Of a stretch of DNA of 64,000 nucleotides, positions 45,441 through 56,503 are shown piece by piece. Position 1 is the first letter of the stretch; each line of letters starts with the position of its first letter. Both the position numbers and the translations under genes were made by a program. The stretch is taken from positions 33,174,425-33,238,424 of the forward strand of contig OX457061.1 in assembly GCA_949752795.1 (NCBI GenBank), in the 5' to 3' direction. The notes under the pieces were generated by a model, which searched no databases, was not told the DNA's origin, and saw nothing but the letters and a program-made list of their open reading frames with translations. Source of the DNA: Hyperoodon ampullatus. Taxonomy: Eukaryota; Chordata; Mammalia; Artiodactyla; Ziphiidae.

Positions 45441-46831
45441 GCAATATGCAAAAAATCTACTACATGCTAATAAATACTTTCCTCTGTGTTTTCATAACCT
45501 TGTCAGTTTATGTTTTTCTCCAGTCACCACACTCCATGTCTGTCTTGCACGTGCTGCGGGTGTGGTGTGAATGATGTCGTGGTTACCTCTGTGCAGCCGC
45601 AGCATCTGTGGGTCTGCAGCCCAGTACCTGTGGTGAGCCTGCAGAGGAACAGGTGGATGTGGAGCCAGGGAGAGCTGAGGAGGGGTGGGGACCCACAGGG
45701 CACCTCTGTGCCTGTCTGATCACGACTGATTTCTGAGTGACAGCTGCTGCTTCACCTTGGTCTGCCCCATCCCATGCAAGTTCTTTTGGCCCTTTCTCCT
45801 GGAACCAAACAGTGAAGGAGATTCTGGGAAACCTAGTTCCAGCTGACCTGAGTTGGCACAGCAGAGTGAAGCACACCACTGTGCCCTTGTAAGATTTTTC
45901 CGTCAGCCACATTGGTGACTGCTGTTTTGGAATGAGGTGACACAGAAGTGAATAATCAGAAATCTACTTGTTGAGCAGGACATCTGAGCAAGGGTGGTTG
46001 GATGGGTGATTTGAAGAGGGCTCCTTCAGCTAAGATGGCTTGATGTATCCCCCAGACTCCCATCCCTGATGTGGCTAACCCTGAGAGTGGGACCATAACC
46101 CTTGAGGTCCACTGGTTAGAATGCCCTTATCTCTGGAAAGTGCTAAAATGAACACTGCCTGGTGAAAGCAGGATATTTTAGTCTCTGTGTTGGGTCTTTG
46201 GGTGAGCACCAAGTACCTCCAGATCTTAAATCCAGGTGCCATCCTACAAGGGCTCAAGGGAATGGAGGGCTCAATGTGTGTCCGCTAGAATGTGAGGCTG
46301 GTACTTGATTTCCACTGGTGTAGAAATGCTCTGACTGAGACCCCCTTGCTCAGAACAGCTAGAACAGCACGAGAAGCCGACTGTGCCCCTCTGCCGCCAT
46401 AGGTGTCCACTCTGGGAGCAGGTCTCCTGTTCTTCCTCTCCTGCTTCTCCCTCCTCCCTCCCCATCGCTGTCTTATCCATCCCTCTCCCCGCTGCTTTCT
46501 CTCCCTCTCTTTCTACCCAGGTCCTTCCCTGTCTCTCCCCATCTCTGCTTTCATGTGACTCTGCACATTCATACAGAGGTGCTTTCTGCACCGACACTTT
46601 CCCTCCACTCTCCTTGGCCATTTGGCTGCATCTCCAGGGTGCCACCAGGCCAGCTGCCAGTGGGAGAGGCAGGAATGAAGACAAGAAGGAGAGACATGTC
46701 TGTCAGCCCACTGGAGAGAGACAGAAATTGTCTTGAGAATGGTCTGTATCCTTCTGTGTCATTTTAACCAGAGCAGAACCTGTCTATTAGAGAAGATAAC
46801 TTTTATCTTGGACACAGGCAGTGAATCAGTT
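45441..46831. other. Unique sequence
   Basis: No recognised repeat. Contains a C/T-rich stretch at about 46430-46550. The opposed open frames at 46271-46684 (minus) and 46383-46736 (plus) arise from this biased composition and have no domain. Confidence 0.4.
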
Positions 46832-46855
46832 ACACACACACACACACACACACAC
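46832..46855. repeat. (AC)n microsatellite
   Basis: Twelve perfect AC units. Confidence 0.95.
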
Positions 46856-47204
46856 TACTAATCCTAAAAACCAAAACCAAAACAGAGATTCAACATCTCC
46901 ATCCCCTGGCTAGGAAAAACTACCCTCACATTTGGACTTCTCCCCCTCCTTCTCTTTTTCTGCCTACTGGGTTCAGTTGATGTTCTCTTGGAAGTGAGAA
47001 TGGCCCTTTGCTGAGCATGAGGCAGGAGGTAGGTTATTCAGGAGGGCTGGTGGCCAGGGTGGTTACTTCAGTCCCCAGTCCTCTTTGCCTGGCACCTGCC
47101 ATAGAAACTGGCATCGCAAATTTTGCTGGCAATGCACTTGATTCTGTAAGTGTAGATATAGAGCTAGTGAGGTCTGCCTTGCTGCCTGTCTAGCAGGTGA
47201 AGTC
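46856..47204. other. Unique sequence
   Basis: No recognised repeat or gene. Confidence 0.4.
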
Positions 47205-47290
47205 AGGTGCTTGAGGATTAAATGTGATGACATAAGAGGAAGGCCTGGCGTATTACCTGGCATAGCGGAGAGCTTCAGAAATGCTAGTTT
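47205..47290 (+). repeat. MIR 3' fragment, sense
   Basis: Shows 'cttgaggattaaatgtgatg' and 'acctggcatagcggagagct'. Confidence 0.6.
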
Positions 47291-47739
47291 CCTTTCCCTT
47301 AACTTGTAGACATAATGAGGAATCGTAACCCTCAAGCTCACGGCATCTTTGAGGTGGGGGGACTGCCCAGCTAAGGCAGAAACCCACCTCCAGTGGTGTG
47401 ACCCTGAGAGCTACAGGAGTAGACACTGCTTGACCCTCCACTCATGGGGACTCAGGCCCTCACTCCCATTCCACTCATCAGCTGTCATTGCTAGAAGGTA
47501 TTTTCCTGTCTCATCACTTCTCCCCCAGCCCCACCACCAAACCTCTTTAGTTTTCTAGACCCACATAGAAGAATTCTGTTTGTTTGTCTTTGTGGCAGCC
47601 CTTCTGAAATTCGAGGCCACTTTATGTGACTTTTGTTGTCCCTTCTCCAGAGGAGACATACCCAGTGTGCTGAGTCACACTTTAAATGACTCAATTTCCT
47701 GACCCCTCACTTTCTTAGGGACTGAAAGGTAACGTGATG
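47291..47739. other. Unique sequence
   Basis: No recognised repeat or gene. Confidence 0.4.
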
Positions 47740-47905
47740 CAAAGGAAGTATCGGGCATAGACAGAGCTGCGTGTATGACTCTGGCTAAGTCACTTCTCTG
47801 CCTCTGTGTCTCAGTTTTTTCATCTGTCCAATGGGAGTATCAATGAGATAAGCCAAGGGCTGAGCACAGCGCTGGGCCCACAAGACATTAGTAATCATTG
47901 CTTTC
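47740..47905 (+). repeat. MIR SINE, sense
   Basis: Shows 'gactctggctaagtcacttc', 'gtgtctcagttttttcatct' and 'gctgagcacagcgctgggcc'. Confidence 0.85.
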
Positions 47906-48797
47906 CTGATCGTGCTCTTCTGGATGATTTGCACGGATGATTTGCCCACTTCACTCTCAAAGCGTGACTTGGAAGTGAAAGCGGCCACTTCCAGGGAGCC
48001 TACGTTAGATCCAGTAGTGGATACCACTTGCCTCTGTCATTTTGGAGATATTACTCTAATAACAAGCACTCCAGGCAGCACTGGTTTGCGGCAACATAGG
48101 ACACCCTCTCCCAGCCCCAAGCTGGGTGGGGAGTATACGTGATCTTTGAATCATTTTGTGTAAATTGAAATTTCTCTTTCGGTTAGACAGTTCTGTTCAC
48201 CTCAGAACATAATATTCCAACACAGTCTGCACCCACCATTCCCTTCTTCCTTCTTGAAGCAGCTCGGGTGGGGCTGGGAGATCACCAGTGTTTGTATGGC
48301 AACCAGGATTGCAGACAAGCTGCTGGTTCATGCTCTTCTCCTGGGAAGGCAAAGGGTGCTTAATTCTATTAACTCAAACAGAGGACAAATTTCAGACTTG
48401 AAAATATGATCAGTAGACAGTAGACAAATCACAACCACAAATGAAAACAATAACTGCCAAAGGTAACACAATTATCCTTTTCCAAGCTCTCCTTTCATAT
48501 TCATTTGTGCTTGTACACTGTTTTAGCACCTGTGAGTGTTTGCCAGGTGGTAGCATGTGCCAGGGGTTTAAGAAAGAAAAGATCACAGAAAAATTTAGCA
48601 TTGAGAAGACTCTGTCATTGGCTTCATTGTCTCTGTAGTTGGAGAAAAGGTGTCAGAGATTCAGCTGTAGCTCCCGAGTACCTTGGTCCCTTGAGGAATG
48701 CCAGTTCACTGGAAAAAGTGAGTACCTTCTCATCAAAGAGATCCATGCAAGTTCTTCTAAGAAGTGATGCTTAGACCCTTAAAGAAAGAAGCAACCC
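47906..48797. other. Unique sequence
   Basis: No recognised repeat or gene. Confidence 0.4.
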
Positions 48798-48925
48798 AGG
48801 CTTCCCTGGTGGCACAGTGGTTGAGAGTCCGCCTGCCGATGCAGGGGACACGGGTTCGTGCCCCAGTCTGGGAAGATCCCACATGCCGCGGAGCGGCTGG
48901 GCACATGAGCCATGGCCACTGAGCC
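48798..48925 (+). mobile_element. CHR-type SINE lacking its 3' part and tail
   Basis: The first about 128 bp match the other young CHR SINEs, including the A and B boxes. The copy stops at 'gccactgagcc' without the last third or an A tail. Imperfect repeats (AAGAAAGAAGCAACC before, AAGAAGGAAGTACC after) may be a target duplication. Confidence 0.9.
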
Positions 48926-49144
48926 AAGAAGGAAGTACCTCTCTCCAAGTTCTACCTTTGCATATTGTGTTTTTGTTCTGGACTTCATGTGCGTATATTT
49001 TTACTGTGAGAGGTTATGAAGAATTCATGCAACAATCTTTGTTTTATCATTTACCGTCATCTCACAAAGCGCTCTCTGTGTTACTACAAGATCTTTACAA
49101 TGATCATTTTAAAATTTGAATATAATTATCTCACATAGATGAAT
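48926..49144. other. Unique sequence
   Basis: No recognised repeat or gene. Confidence 0.4.
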
Positions 49145-49700
49145 AGCACTGTATTAGGTTTCTTGTTGTTGCTGCTGCAAATTTAGAAGCTTAAAATAAT
49201 ATAAATATATTATCTCACAGATCCAAGATTAGAAGTCTGGGTCTCACAGGCCGGAATCAATGTCAGTGGTCTGGGCTCTTATCTGGAGGCTCTGGGGGAG
49301 AATTTGGTCCCAAGTTTACTCAGGTTATTAGCAGAATTCAGTTGTTTACCGTTGTAGGGCTGAGGTACTGTATCCTGGCTGGTTTTCAGCTGAGGCCAGC
49401 TCTTAACTCCTAGAGGCCTCCTTGGGTTCTTGCCTGCAGGCTCCTTTATCTCAAGAGCCAGCAACGGTACATCAAATCCTTCCCATACTTGGAATCTCTC
49501 CGACTTCCCCTCGCCCACGTTTGTCTGCTTCAGTCAGAGAAAATTCTCTGCTTTTAAGGGCTCATATAATAGTCCTGAGTCCTAGATAATTCAGGACAAT
49601 TGCTCTCTTTTAAGGTTCCTAACCTTAATTATACCTGCAAAGTAAGTCCCTTTTGCATGTCATGTAACAGGGCATGGACATCTTTGGGAGGCCATTATTC
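49145..49700 (-). repeat. MaLR/MLT1-type solo LTR, antisense
   Basis: The reverse order of LTR pieces: 'ttgttgttgctgctgcaaat', 'tattatctcacagatccaag', 'atctggaggctctgggggag', 'aagagccagcaacggtac', and the end 'gacatctttgggaggccatt'. Diverged. It has the same general type as the copy at 55105. Confidence 0.75.
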
Positions 49701-49739
49701 TGTTTACCGCAAACACTTAAGCTTTAACACTTAACCATT

Positions 49740-49990
49740 ACCTTTTGCTGGATATTGAGACAGTCAGTAGGTGTTTTATTTATTTCTTTGTTTACTTTTG
49801 TAGATAACACTGCAATGAATACTCCTGACACTTGGTTTTTACTTCAATAGGAATAGTTGCTTAGGTAAAGACCTATGGTGGGATTACTGGTCCAAATTAT
49901 GGACAACTTTACAGCCTGGTACTTATGACTCTATTACCTCCCCAAAGGGTTGCACCTGATTATATTACTACTGGCTTTAGATTTAATCTG
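49740..49990 (-). repeat. Old L1-type fragment, antisense
   Basis: 'tagataacactgcaatgaat', 'tgggattactggtccaaatt' and 'cccaaagggttgcacctgat' resemble the antisense ORF2 end of old LINE-1 or HAL1 elements. Confidence 0.55.
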
Positions 49991-50499
49991 TTTACCTCTA
50001 CATTTTCTCTAGCTGAGTTTTAGCACAAACTGTAAAAGAAGGTTACTGAGTGCTCTCCTAAGTCGGCATTTTTGTCTTCCAAATAAACTGTAAACAGTGA
50101 ACAAACAAATTTGAAAACAGGGACTGTGATCATCTCTTGCCCCAAAGTGCTTTGTGGAATGCTGAGATCCTGGCTGAAGGTGGTGGTGTGCTGGATCTAG
50201 CATGTGACAGCTGGTTGTGTACATCTCTTTCTAACTTTGCATTCAGTGATGTAAATTGGTAGCTTAAATCAGCCATGCTGATTTATTTACATGCTAGAAA
50301 TAGTTACACCATGGAAATTGGCGAACACTACAAAGCAATTTTTTTTTTTCTTGAGAGCTACTGATGGGTAATCAATGTATTTTTTGGTTTTGCAGTTGTC
50401 CCTGGGGTTCTAGGAATTCAATTTTGGTGTCATATAGATTTTGGAGGGCACAATTTGAAAAAGGAATAAGAAATTTGTGAGAGAGAGGACAATACTTTG
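49991..50499. other. Unique sequence
   Basis: No recognised repeat or gene. A short T run lies at about 50340-50349. Confidence 0.4.
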
Positions 50500-50700
50500 A
50501 GACAGCAGTCTGGCACAGAGGAACAAGTACAGATTTGGGAATGAGACAGATCTTGTTTCAAACATTGGTTCCACAAAACTATTAGTTTTTGCATTTGAGG
50601 CAAGCTGTCAAACTTCTCTAAATCTCAGTTTCTTTACCTGAAAATGGGGAAATTCACAACTACCTCATGGGATGTTTGGGGAAATTAAATAATATATTGA
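50500..50700 (+). repeat. MIR SINE, sense
   Basis: Shows 'gtctggcacagaggaacaag', 'aatctcagtttctttacctg', 'aaaatggggaaattcac' and 'catgggatgtttggggaaat'. Confidence 0.8.
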
Positions 50701-51034
50701 TATAAGTAATATAAAAACTATACAAACAACAAATATAAATTATAAGTATAAATCCTTGAAGTGATTGCCAATTCACTCCCATGTCAACTGAATAAGTGGC
50801 TCTATTATATTTTACCATTCCCAAAACACTGTTATTCCTACCTTACATTTGAACTGCATTCACAGCACCCAGAGAAGGAATGGTTAATGCATTCACCAAG
50901 AATAAGGCCTCTGATTCCCATTCTCTTGCTCCAAATTCTCAGGGAGATCTGTAAATTGAGAACAAGGATGCATGGCTAATTTACATCAAGACCTGGGCAC
51001 TACTAGAATTTTCTATATTTCACAAGCAGTTAGT
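50701..51034. other. Unique sequence
   Basis: No recognised repeat or gene. Confidence 0.4.
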
Positions 51035-51290
51035 TATTCATTCAACAAGTATTTACTGAGCTGCTACCTTTCCGGTAATAACAATGACTTCCTTCATTTC
51101 CATAGCACTTTAGAGTTTACAAAGCACATTCATACATATGATTTTATTAAAACCTCATAACAAAGAAAAAAAACCTCATAACAATGAGTGAAATAGATAT
51201 GGTTATCCCCATTTTAGAGATGAGGAAACTGGAGCTCAGAGAAGAGAAGCCACTTTCCCAAGGTAGCCCAGCTAGGAAAAAGACGTGGTG
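51035..51290 (-). repeat. L2/MIR relics, antisense, with a 15-bp direct repeat
   Basis: 'attcaacaagtatttactga' is L2-like. 'ccattttagagatgaggaaa' with 'cccaaggtagcccagctagg' is antisense MIR. Within it the 15-mer AAAACCTCATAACAA occurs twice (51149-51163 and 51170-51184), separated by six A-rich bases. Confidence 0.75.
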
Positions 51291-51349
51291 GTGAGTAAGA
51301 GCACGTAAGCCTGTCCCCCACATGAAAGCAAAGTCACTGAATTGGTTAT

Positions 51350-51485
51350 CCTCACTGTGTCAGCTACTTTGTAATGATGCTTTATACTTGTGCAGCATAA
51401 CTACTTTTCACAAAAAGAATTCACAAAATACTTCCTCATGTATTATCTCTATTAAGCCTCATAAAACATATGAGGTACAGGAAGA
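51350..51485 (-). repeat. MIR-like fragment, antisense, diverged
   Basis: 'cttcctcatgtattatctct', 'attaagcctcataaaacata' and 'tgaggtacaggaa' resemble an antisense MIR 3' part. Confidence 0.45.
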
Positions 51486-51949
51486 ACAAGATATGTGGCT
51501 AAGAGGGAAGAAAGAGGATATTAATTAAGTGCCTACTATGTAGCCAACATAGGTCACATTGATATAACTTGGATTTCCCACAGTGTTGAGTCAGAGGCAA
51601 AGCTCACCTGGTGATGTTTCGTTGACAAGCATAATCCAGGGAAGCAAAAGTGAGGGAAAAAAAGGAAATGAGACAGAGAAAGAAAAATAGCAAATATGAT
51701 ACTTTATTGAGCTGGCTATAGCTTCTCAAGACAACATAGTAGGTTGCTTGACGATGTGGGAAATCTCAGAAAGGCTATGGAACCACTGTGACTTGGCCCA
51801 CCCTTTCTTGTCTCCTGACTCTAATGACAGACAAAATCTATCCCAGCAGCATTAACTCCTCCACTTTTCTGGGTTGTGTTACTCAGCCTCTCTGGGAAGT
51901 CACTGGGAAGGTCATGGCCTTCATGGGCACCGTGACCATGAGCATGATG
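51486..51949. other. Unique sequence
   Basis: No recognised repeat or gene. Confidence 0.4.
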
Positions 51950-52305
51950 TCTGTGTGCCCCTTCTCATGTTGTTTCTTTCTTTTGGAAATGCCTCTTGCC
52001 TTGTCCTTTGAGAACTTTTGTTCATTCACCAAAGCTTTCCTCAAATGCTTCCTGTTTTCTAAAGCTATTCTTGGCTCCCCTGTTCGATCAAAACAAAAGA
52101 TTCAGATACTTGTATTTTCCTAAGGCTTTATTAATACCCCATCCAGTAGTGATGATCACAGAATTTCATTTGTATGTTTATTCATTTTAGGTGTTTTTCT
52201 CCCTCTAGTTAGGGCAGGGACTATGTTTTATTCAACTCACTACCTATGATGCTTAGTACAGAGACTGGATCATATCAGGAGCTCAACGATTTTTGGTTGA
52301 TATGA
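51950..52305 (+). repeat. L2 LINE 3' fragment, sense
   Basis: Shows 'tttggaaatgcctcttgcct', 'agctttcctcaaatgcttcc', 'gttagggcagggactatgtt' and 'gatgcttagtacagagactg', the sense 3' end of L2. Confidence 0.75.
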
Positions 52306-52796
52306 TTTAAGTGTCTAGATTTATCCCTGGGTGGCCAAACCTGAGCCCCCAACTAAAAGCAGATGCTTATGAATTTCCATTGCATTTTGTGTCCCAAGAC
52401 TCAATACAAATTCCAACAAAAGAGGCCTCCGAGATCCCAAATGGCTGTTCCAGTAGCAGACTATTATTTGATGTAACTTTCATCCCAAAGACACTCAAAT
52501 CCGCTGCAGGTGTAATTTGGGTTATCGAGTGATCATGTCTCCATCCTGAAGATGCATAGATGTTTCCTCGAATATTTGACTAAATATAAGTCTACATATG
52601 TAAAGGGTGAAACTGCATGAGACCAAGCAAAGAAAAACTATGCAGGAGCATAAACTAAACAACCCCAGAGCTCACACAAGGATGGGAGACATTGTAGTTC
52701 CAACCAGTCACAGTGGAGAGACCTCACTGCACACCTGGGACATTCAGTAGAGGTCCCAGAAGGGTCACTTCTTAGCGGTAGGGAACCATGGACAAG
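52306..52796. other. Unique sequence
   Basis: No recognised repeat or gene. Confidence 0.4.
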
Positions 52797-52904
52797 AATG
52801 AAGAAATGAGACGCAATAGGGAAGGGATGTGGGAACAGATGTGTATGTATGACTGATTCACTTTGTTATAAAGCAGAAACTAATAAAAAAAAAATGAAGA
52901 AATG
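52797..52904 (+). mobile_element. 84-bp L1 insertion with perfect target duplication
   Basis: The 12-mer AATGAAGAAATG stands at both sides (52797-52808 and 52893-52904). The insert (52809-52892) is the last part of a young-type L1 3' UTR ('gatgtgggaacagatgtgta', 'ctttgttataaagcagaaac') plus an A tail. An extreme 5' truncation. Confidence 0.95.
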
Positions 52905-54034
52905 GAAATATGCTATTATAAAGTTATTGCATTAAACATGAAATGATTCAATATTTTTCAAATATAGACTGTGATAGGTTAAGGTAAAATTATAGTCTGA
53001 ACCCTAGAACAACCACTAAAAATTAAGCAAAGGGAGGAGATAAAATGTAATACTAAAAAATACTAAGTTAACCCAAACGAAGGCAGGAAAAGAGTGGAAA
53101 AAAAACTAGAGACCAGATGGAACAAACAACAACAGCAACAACAACGAGCAAGATGGTAGATTTAAACTCAAGCATATCAGTAATTATATTACATGTAAAT
53201 GTTCTGAACACTCCAGTTAAAAAGCAAAGATCATCACAGTGTGTAAAAAAACAAGATACAATACGCTATCTTCAAGAAACACACTTTAAATATAAAAACA
53301 CATAAAGTTAAAAAAGTAAGAGGATGGATAAAATGTACCCGGAACACTAAGTATAAACAGCTGGATTTACTATATTAACGCAAGGATTATTAACAGAAAT
53401 AAAGAGGAATGTTTCATAATGATAAAAGGGTGGATTTGTCAGGAAGACCTGACATTTGCAAATCTATATACACCTGATTACAGAACTTTATGAAACAAAA
53501 ATGTACAGAGTTGGAAAAAGAAATTCACAAATCTATAATCATTATAGTATTGAACATTTCTATCTAAATAATTGGTAGGATATATGGAAAGAAATCAGTT
53601 TTAAAATTCTGAGCAATACTATCAGCCAACTTCATAATTGAAACTCATAGAACATTATGTCAAATAATGGAAGAATACACTTTCCTTTCAAGTACACATA
53701 GGACATTCACTGATATATACTGTATTATGGACCATGAAGCAAGTCTCAATAAATATAAAGATTTCAATCCTACAGAATATTCTCTGACCTCAACAAAATT
53801 AAATTAGCAACCAGCAACAAGAAAATATCTAAAAAATCTTCCAATATTTAGAAAAACTAAACACACTTCTAGATAACTCATGGATTAATATAGAAATCAC
53901 AAGAAAAATGAGAAAATATATTGAACTGAAATATAATTTCAAAAACCCAGTATTTGTGGGATGCAGTTAAAGCTGTACTTCTAAGAAAAGTAATAGCTTT
54001 AAATATTTATATTAAAAGAAGAAAGGACCAACCA

Positions 54035-54545
54035 TAAGTGCTGTGAGTGGTCTGAAATTTTTCCCTCCTTGCAAGCTAACAAATTAGCTCCCACGGTTTC
54101 ATGAAGGCTGGTGCAAGACACAACACTCCTGAGTCAGAGGCAAAGAACTTGATAGTATACAGCAATAGCAGTAGCCAGAATATCAGCATTTGTGATGATA
54201 CCCTGAGTCCTAATTCCCACAGGGTGATGAAGAAAGGACCAGATGACACCTGAACATGCAGTGAGTTACATTACAGGAGAAGAAACCCAAGCTTAGGAAA
54301 CCTGCATCTTTTATAATGGATAGTAGCCTATGCCCCAGAGGGAGACATTATATTTATAATATTGACCAGTAAACACACCTGTCTTTTGCTTTGGCAGGAG
54401 ACACTATATTCTCCACAACTGTTTACCATACAAATATCCTGGAAAAGATGGTCCAGACCAGGACAGGTAGTGCTTCTGCTCGTAAAATGTGCAGAAACAT
54501 GAGATATCCATGGAGAACTGTCTTTAAAAGGGTCTAAACCAATTA
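54035..54545. other. Unclassified insertion of about 510 bp in the old L1
   Basis: L1 sequence breaks off near 54035 and resumes near 54545. The block between is not L1 and has no open frame of note. Its composition and length suit an LTR, but I cannot name it. Confidence 0.45.
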
Positions 54546-54576
54546 TCTAAACTTACATTTAAGAAATGAAAAAAGA

Positions 54577-54787
54577 GGGCTTCCCTGGTGGCGCAGTGGT
54601 TTAGAGTCCACCTGCCGATGCAGGGGACACGGGTTCGTGCCCTGGTCCGGGAGGATCCCGCATGCCGCGGAGCGGCTGGGCCCGTGAGCCATGGCCGCTG
54701 GGCCTGCGTGTCCGGAGCCTGTGCTCCGCAACGGGAGAGGCCGCAGCGGTGAGAGGCCCGCGTACCGCACAAAAAAAAAAAAAAAAA
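54577..54787 (+). mobile_element. CHR-type SINE, young, sense
   Basis: A complete copy with the tRNA-like head and an A tail to 54787. The perfect 16-bp target duplication AAGAAATGAAAAAAGA lies at 54561-54576 and 54788-54803. Inserted in the old L1. Confidence 0.97.
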
Positions 54788-55104
54788 AAGAAATGAAAAA
54801 AGAACATATTTAATCCAAAACAAGTTGAAGGAAGGAAATAATAAAGGTCAGAATAGAAGTAAATAAAATAGAAACAGACTAAAAATAACAAAAACTAAAT
54901 TAAAAGCTTATTCTCTGAAAAGATCAGTAAAATTAATAAGCTTCAAACTCAAATGATCAAGATACAAAGAGAGAAGACAGAAATTATCAAATCAGCAATA
55001 AGAGAGGCTGTCCATACAGATCCTATGAACATTCAAGTGCTAATAAGTTTATGTTATAAACAATTTTATGGAACTAACTTGATACCTCAGATAAAATGGA
55101 CAAA

Positions 55105-55640
55105 TTTATAATATGTTCTATTACTTTTTTATTGCTGCTGTGACAAATTACTCTAAACTTAATGGCTTGACAACACACGAATTTATTATCTTAGAGTTCT
55201 GGAGGTAAGAAGGCTGAAATGTGTCCCACTAGGTTAAATTCAAGGTATCAGCAGGATTGCATTCCTTCTGGAGGCTCTAGAGGACAATCCATATACTTGT
55301 CTTTTCCAGCTTCTATAGGCCACCCACATTCCTTGGCTTAAGGCCCAACTCTCCCATCTTCAAAGGAGCAACATTGAACCACTTCCTTTTCATGTTGCCA
55401 TCTCTCTGGTTCTCTCTTTTCTGCCCCCCTCTTCCACTTATAAGGACTCTTGTGATTGGATTGGGTCCACCCGACTAATCCAGGTCATCTTGCCACCTCA
55501 GGGTCAGTTTATTAGCAACCTTAATTTCATCTGCAACTTTATTGGCCTTTGCTGTGTAACACAACATATTCACAGGTACTGGGATTATGATGTTAACAGC
55601 TGTGGGAGGTCATCATTCTGTCTACAATTCACATGTGGAA
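55105..55640 (-). repeat. MaLR/MLT1-type solo LTR, antisense
   Basis: The reverse order: 'tattgctgctgtgacaaatt', 'tattatcttagagttctgga', 'ccttctggaggctctagagg', 'ccacttataaggactcttgt', 'gattagcaaccttaatttca'-like pieces, and the end 'gtgggaggtcatcattctgt'. It interrupts the old L1, so it is younger than that copy. Confidence 0.85.
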
Positions 55641-55943
55641 TAGAACGAGAAGAAATGGAACAAGAAGAAATAGAAAATACAATAGCCCTACATTTACTAA
55701 AAAAATGAATTAGTGACTAAAAACTTATCCACAAAAAAAGTCTGGGCATAAATGGTTTGTCTAGGGAATTCCATGAAACAGTTAAGGAAGAAATACCAAT
55801 TCTACAAAATGTTTCAGAAGGGAGGAGTAGAGAGACTTCTTAACTTATTTTTATGACTCCAGTATTGCCTTGATATTAAGACAAAGATATTAACCAGACA
55901 AGATGTCAAGAGAAAAGAGACTAATATTTAGAGAGTAATATCT

Positions 55944-56503
55944 GGGGTAACTAACCATCTAGGTTTGCCTCGGGCTGTTCCCAGTTTTATCACTAAAAAT
56001 CACATGTTCCACTTTATTTTTTCCTTCTGTGATATGTTTGTTTATATTTTTTCCTAATAAGTTGTTTATATTTTTCCTCATTGATTCATAATTCTTTATG
56101 TGTTAAGTATACTAATTCTTTGTTAATTAACTGTAGGCAGATGCCTTTTTCCAGTTTGTTGCTTGTCTTTTCCTTTCATTATGCTGTCTTTAAGGAAAAA
56201 GTTCTTGACTTAAATTAGTGTATTTACTAACCTTTTCTTTTATGGTTTATCTGTTTAATCTCTACATGGTTTGTACTTTGGAAAGCAGCTTGATAACTAC
56301 TTTGATAGTTAAACTGAAAATGCTCATATTTACAGCAGTAATTCTACTCCTAGGTATATATTCCAGAGAAATTCTTTTATTTGTGTAACTGTTCATATAA
56401 ATGTATATAAATGTTCATAAGAGGCATTTTTCTTGACAGCAATAAACTGGGAACATTTCAAATGTTAAAAAAAAAAATCACATGTCCCAGGAAACCCTTC
56501 AAC
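55944..56503. repeat. Short DNA-transposon-like element split by an L1 insertion
   Basis: Left part 55944-56009 ('ggggtaactaaccatctagg', 'tttgcctcgggctgttccca'); right part 56488-56503 ('aggaaacccttcaac'). Together about 80 bp resembling a small hAT-type relic with a 'gtttgcc...cccgggaaaccc' character. The family assignment is weak. Confidence 0.4.
56010..56472. mobile_element. L1 insertion with inversion and early poly(A) site
   Basis: Flanked by the direct repeat AAAAATCACATGT(T/C)CC (55995-56009 and 56473-56487). The left part (about 56010-56270) is antisense L1 ORF2; the reverse reading gives KRQATNWKKASAYS-like remains. The right part (about 56275-56466) is sense L1 ORF2 starting at the 'WRTVWRF' region. 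It ends inside ORF2 with AATAAA (56441-56446), 20 bases, then an A run. No 3' UTR is present. Confidence 0.75.

Noticed and set aside
46430..46550. Pyrimidine-rich stretch as a splice or promoter signal
   Set aside because: It has no adjoining exon-like sequence. A simple composition bias is enough to explain it.
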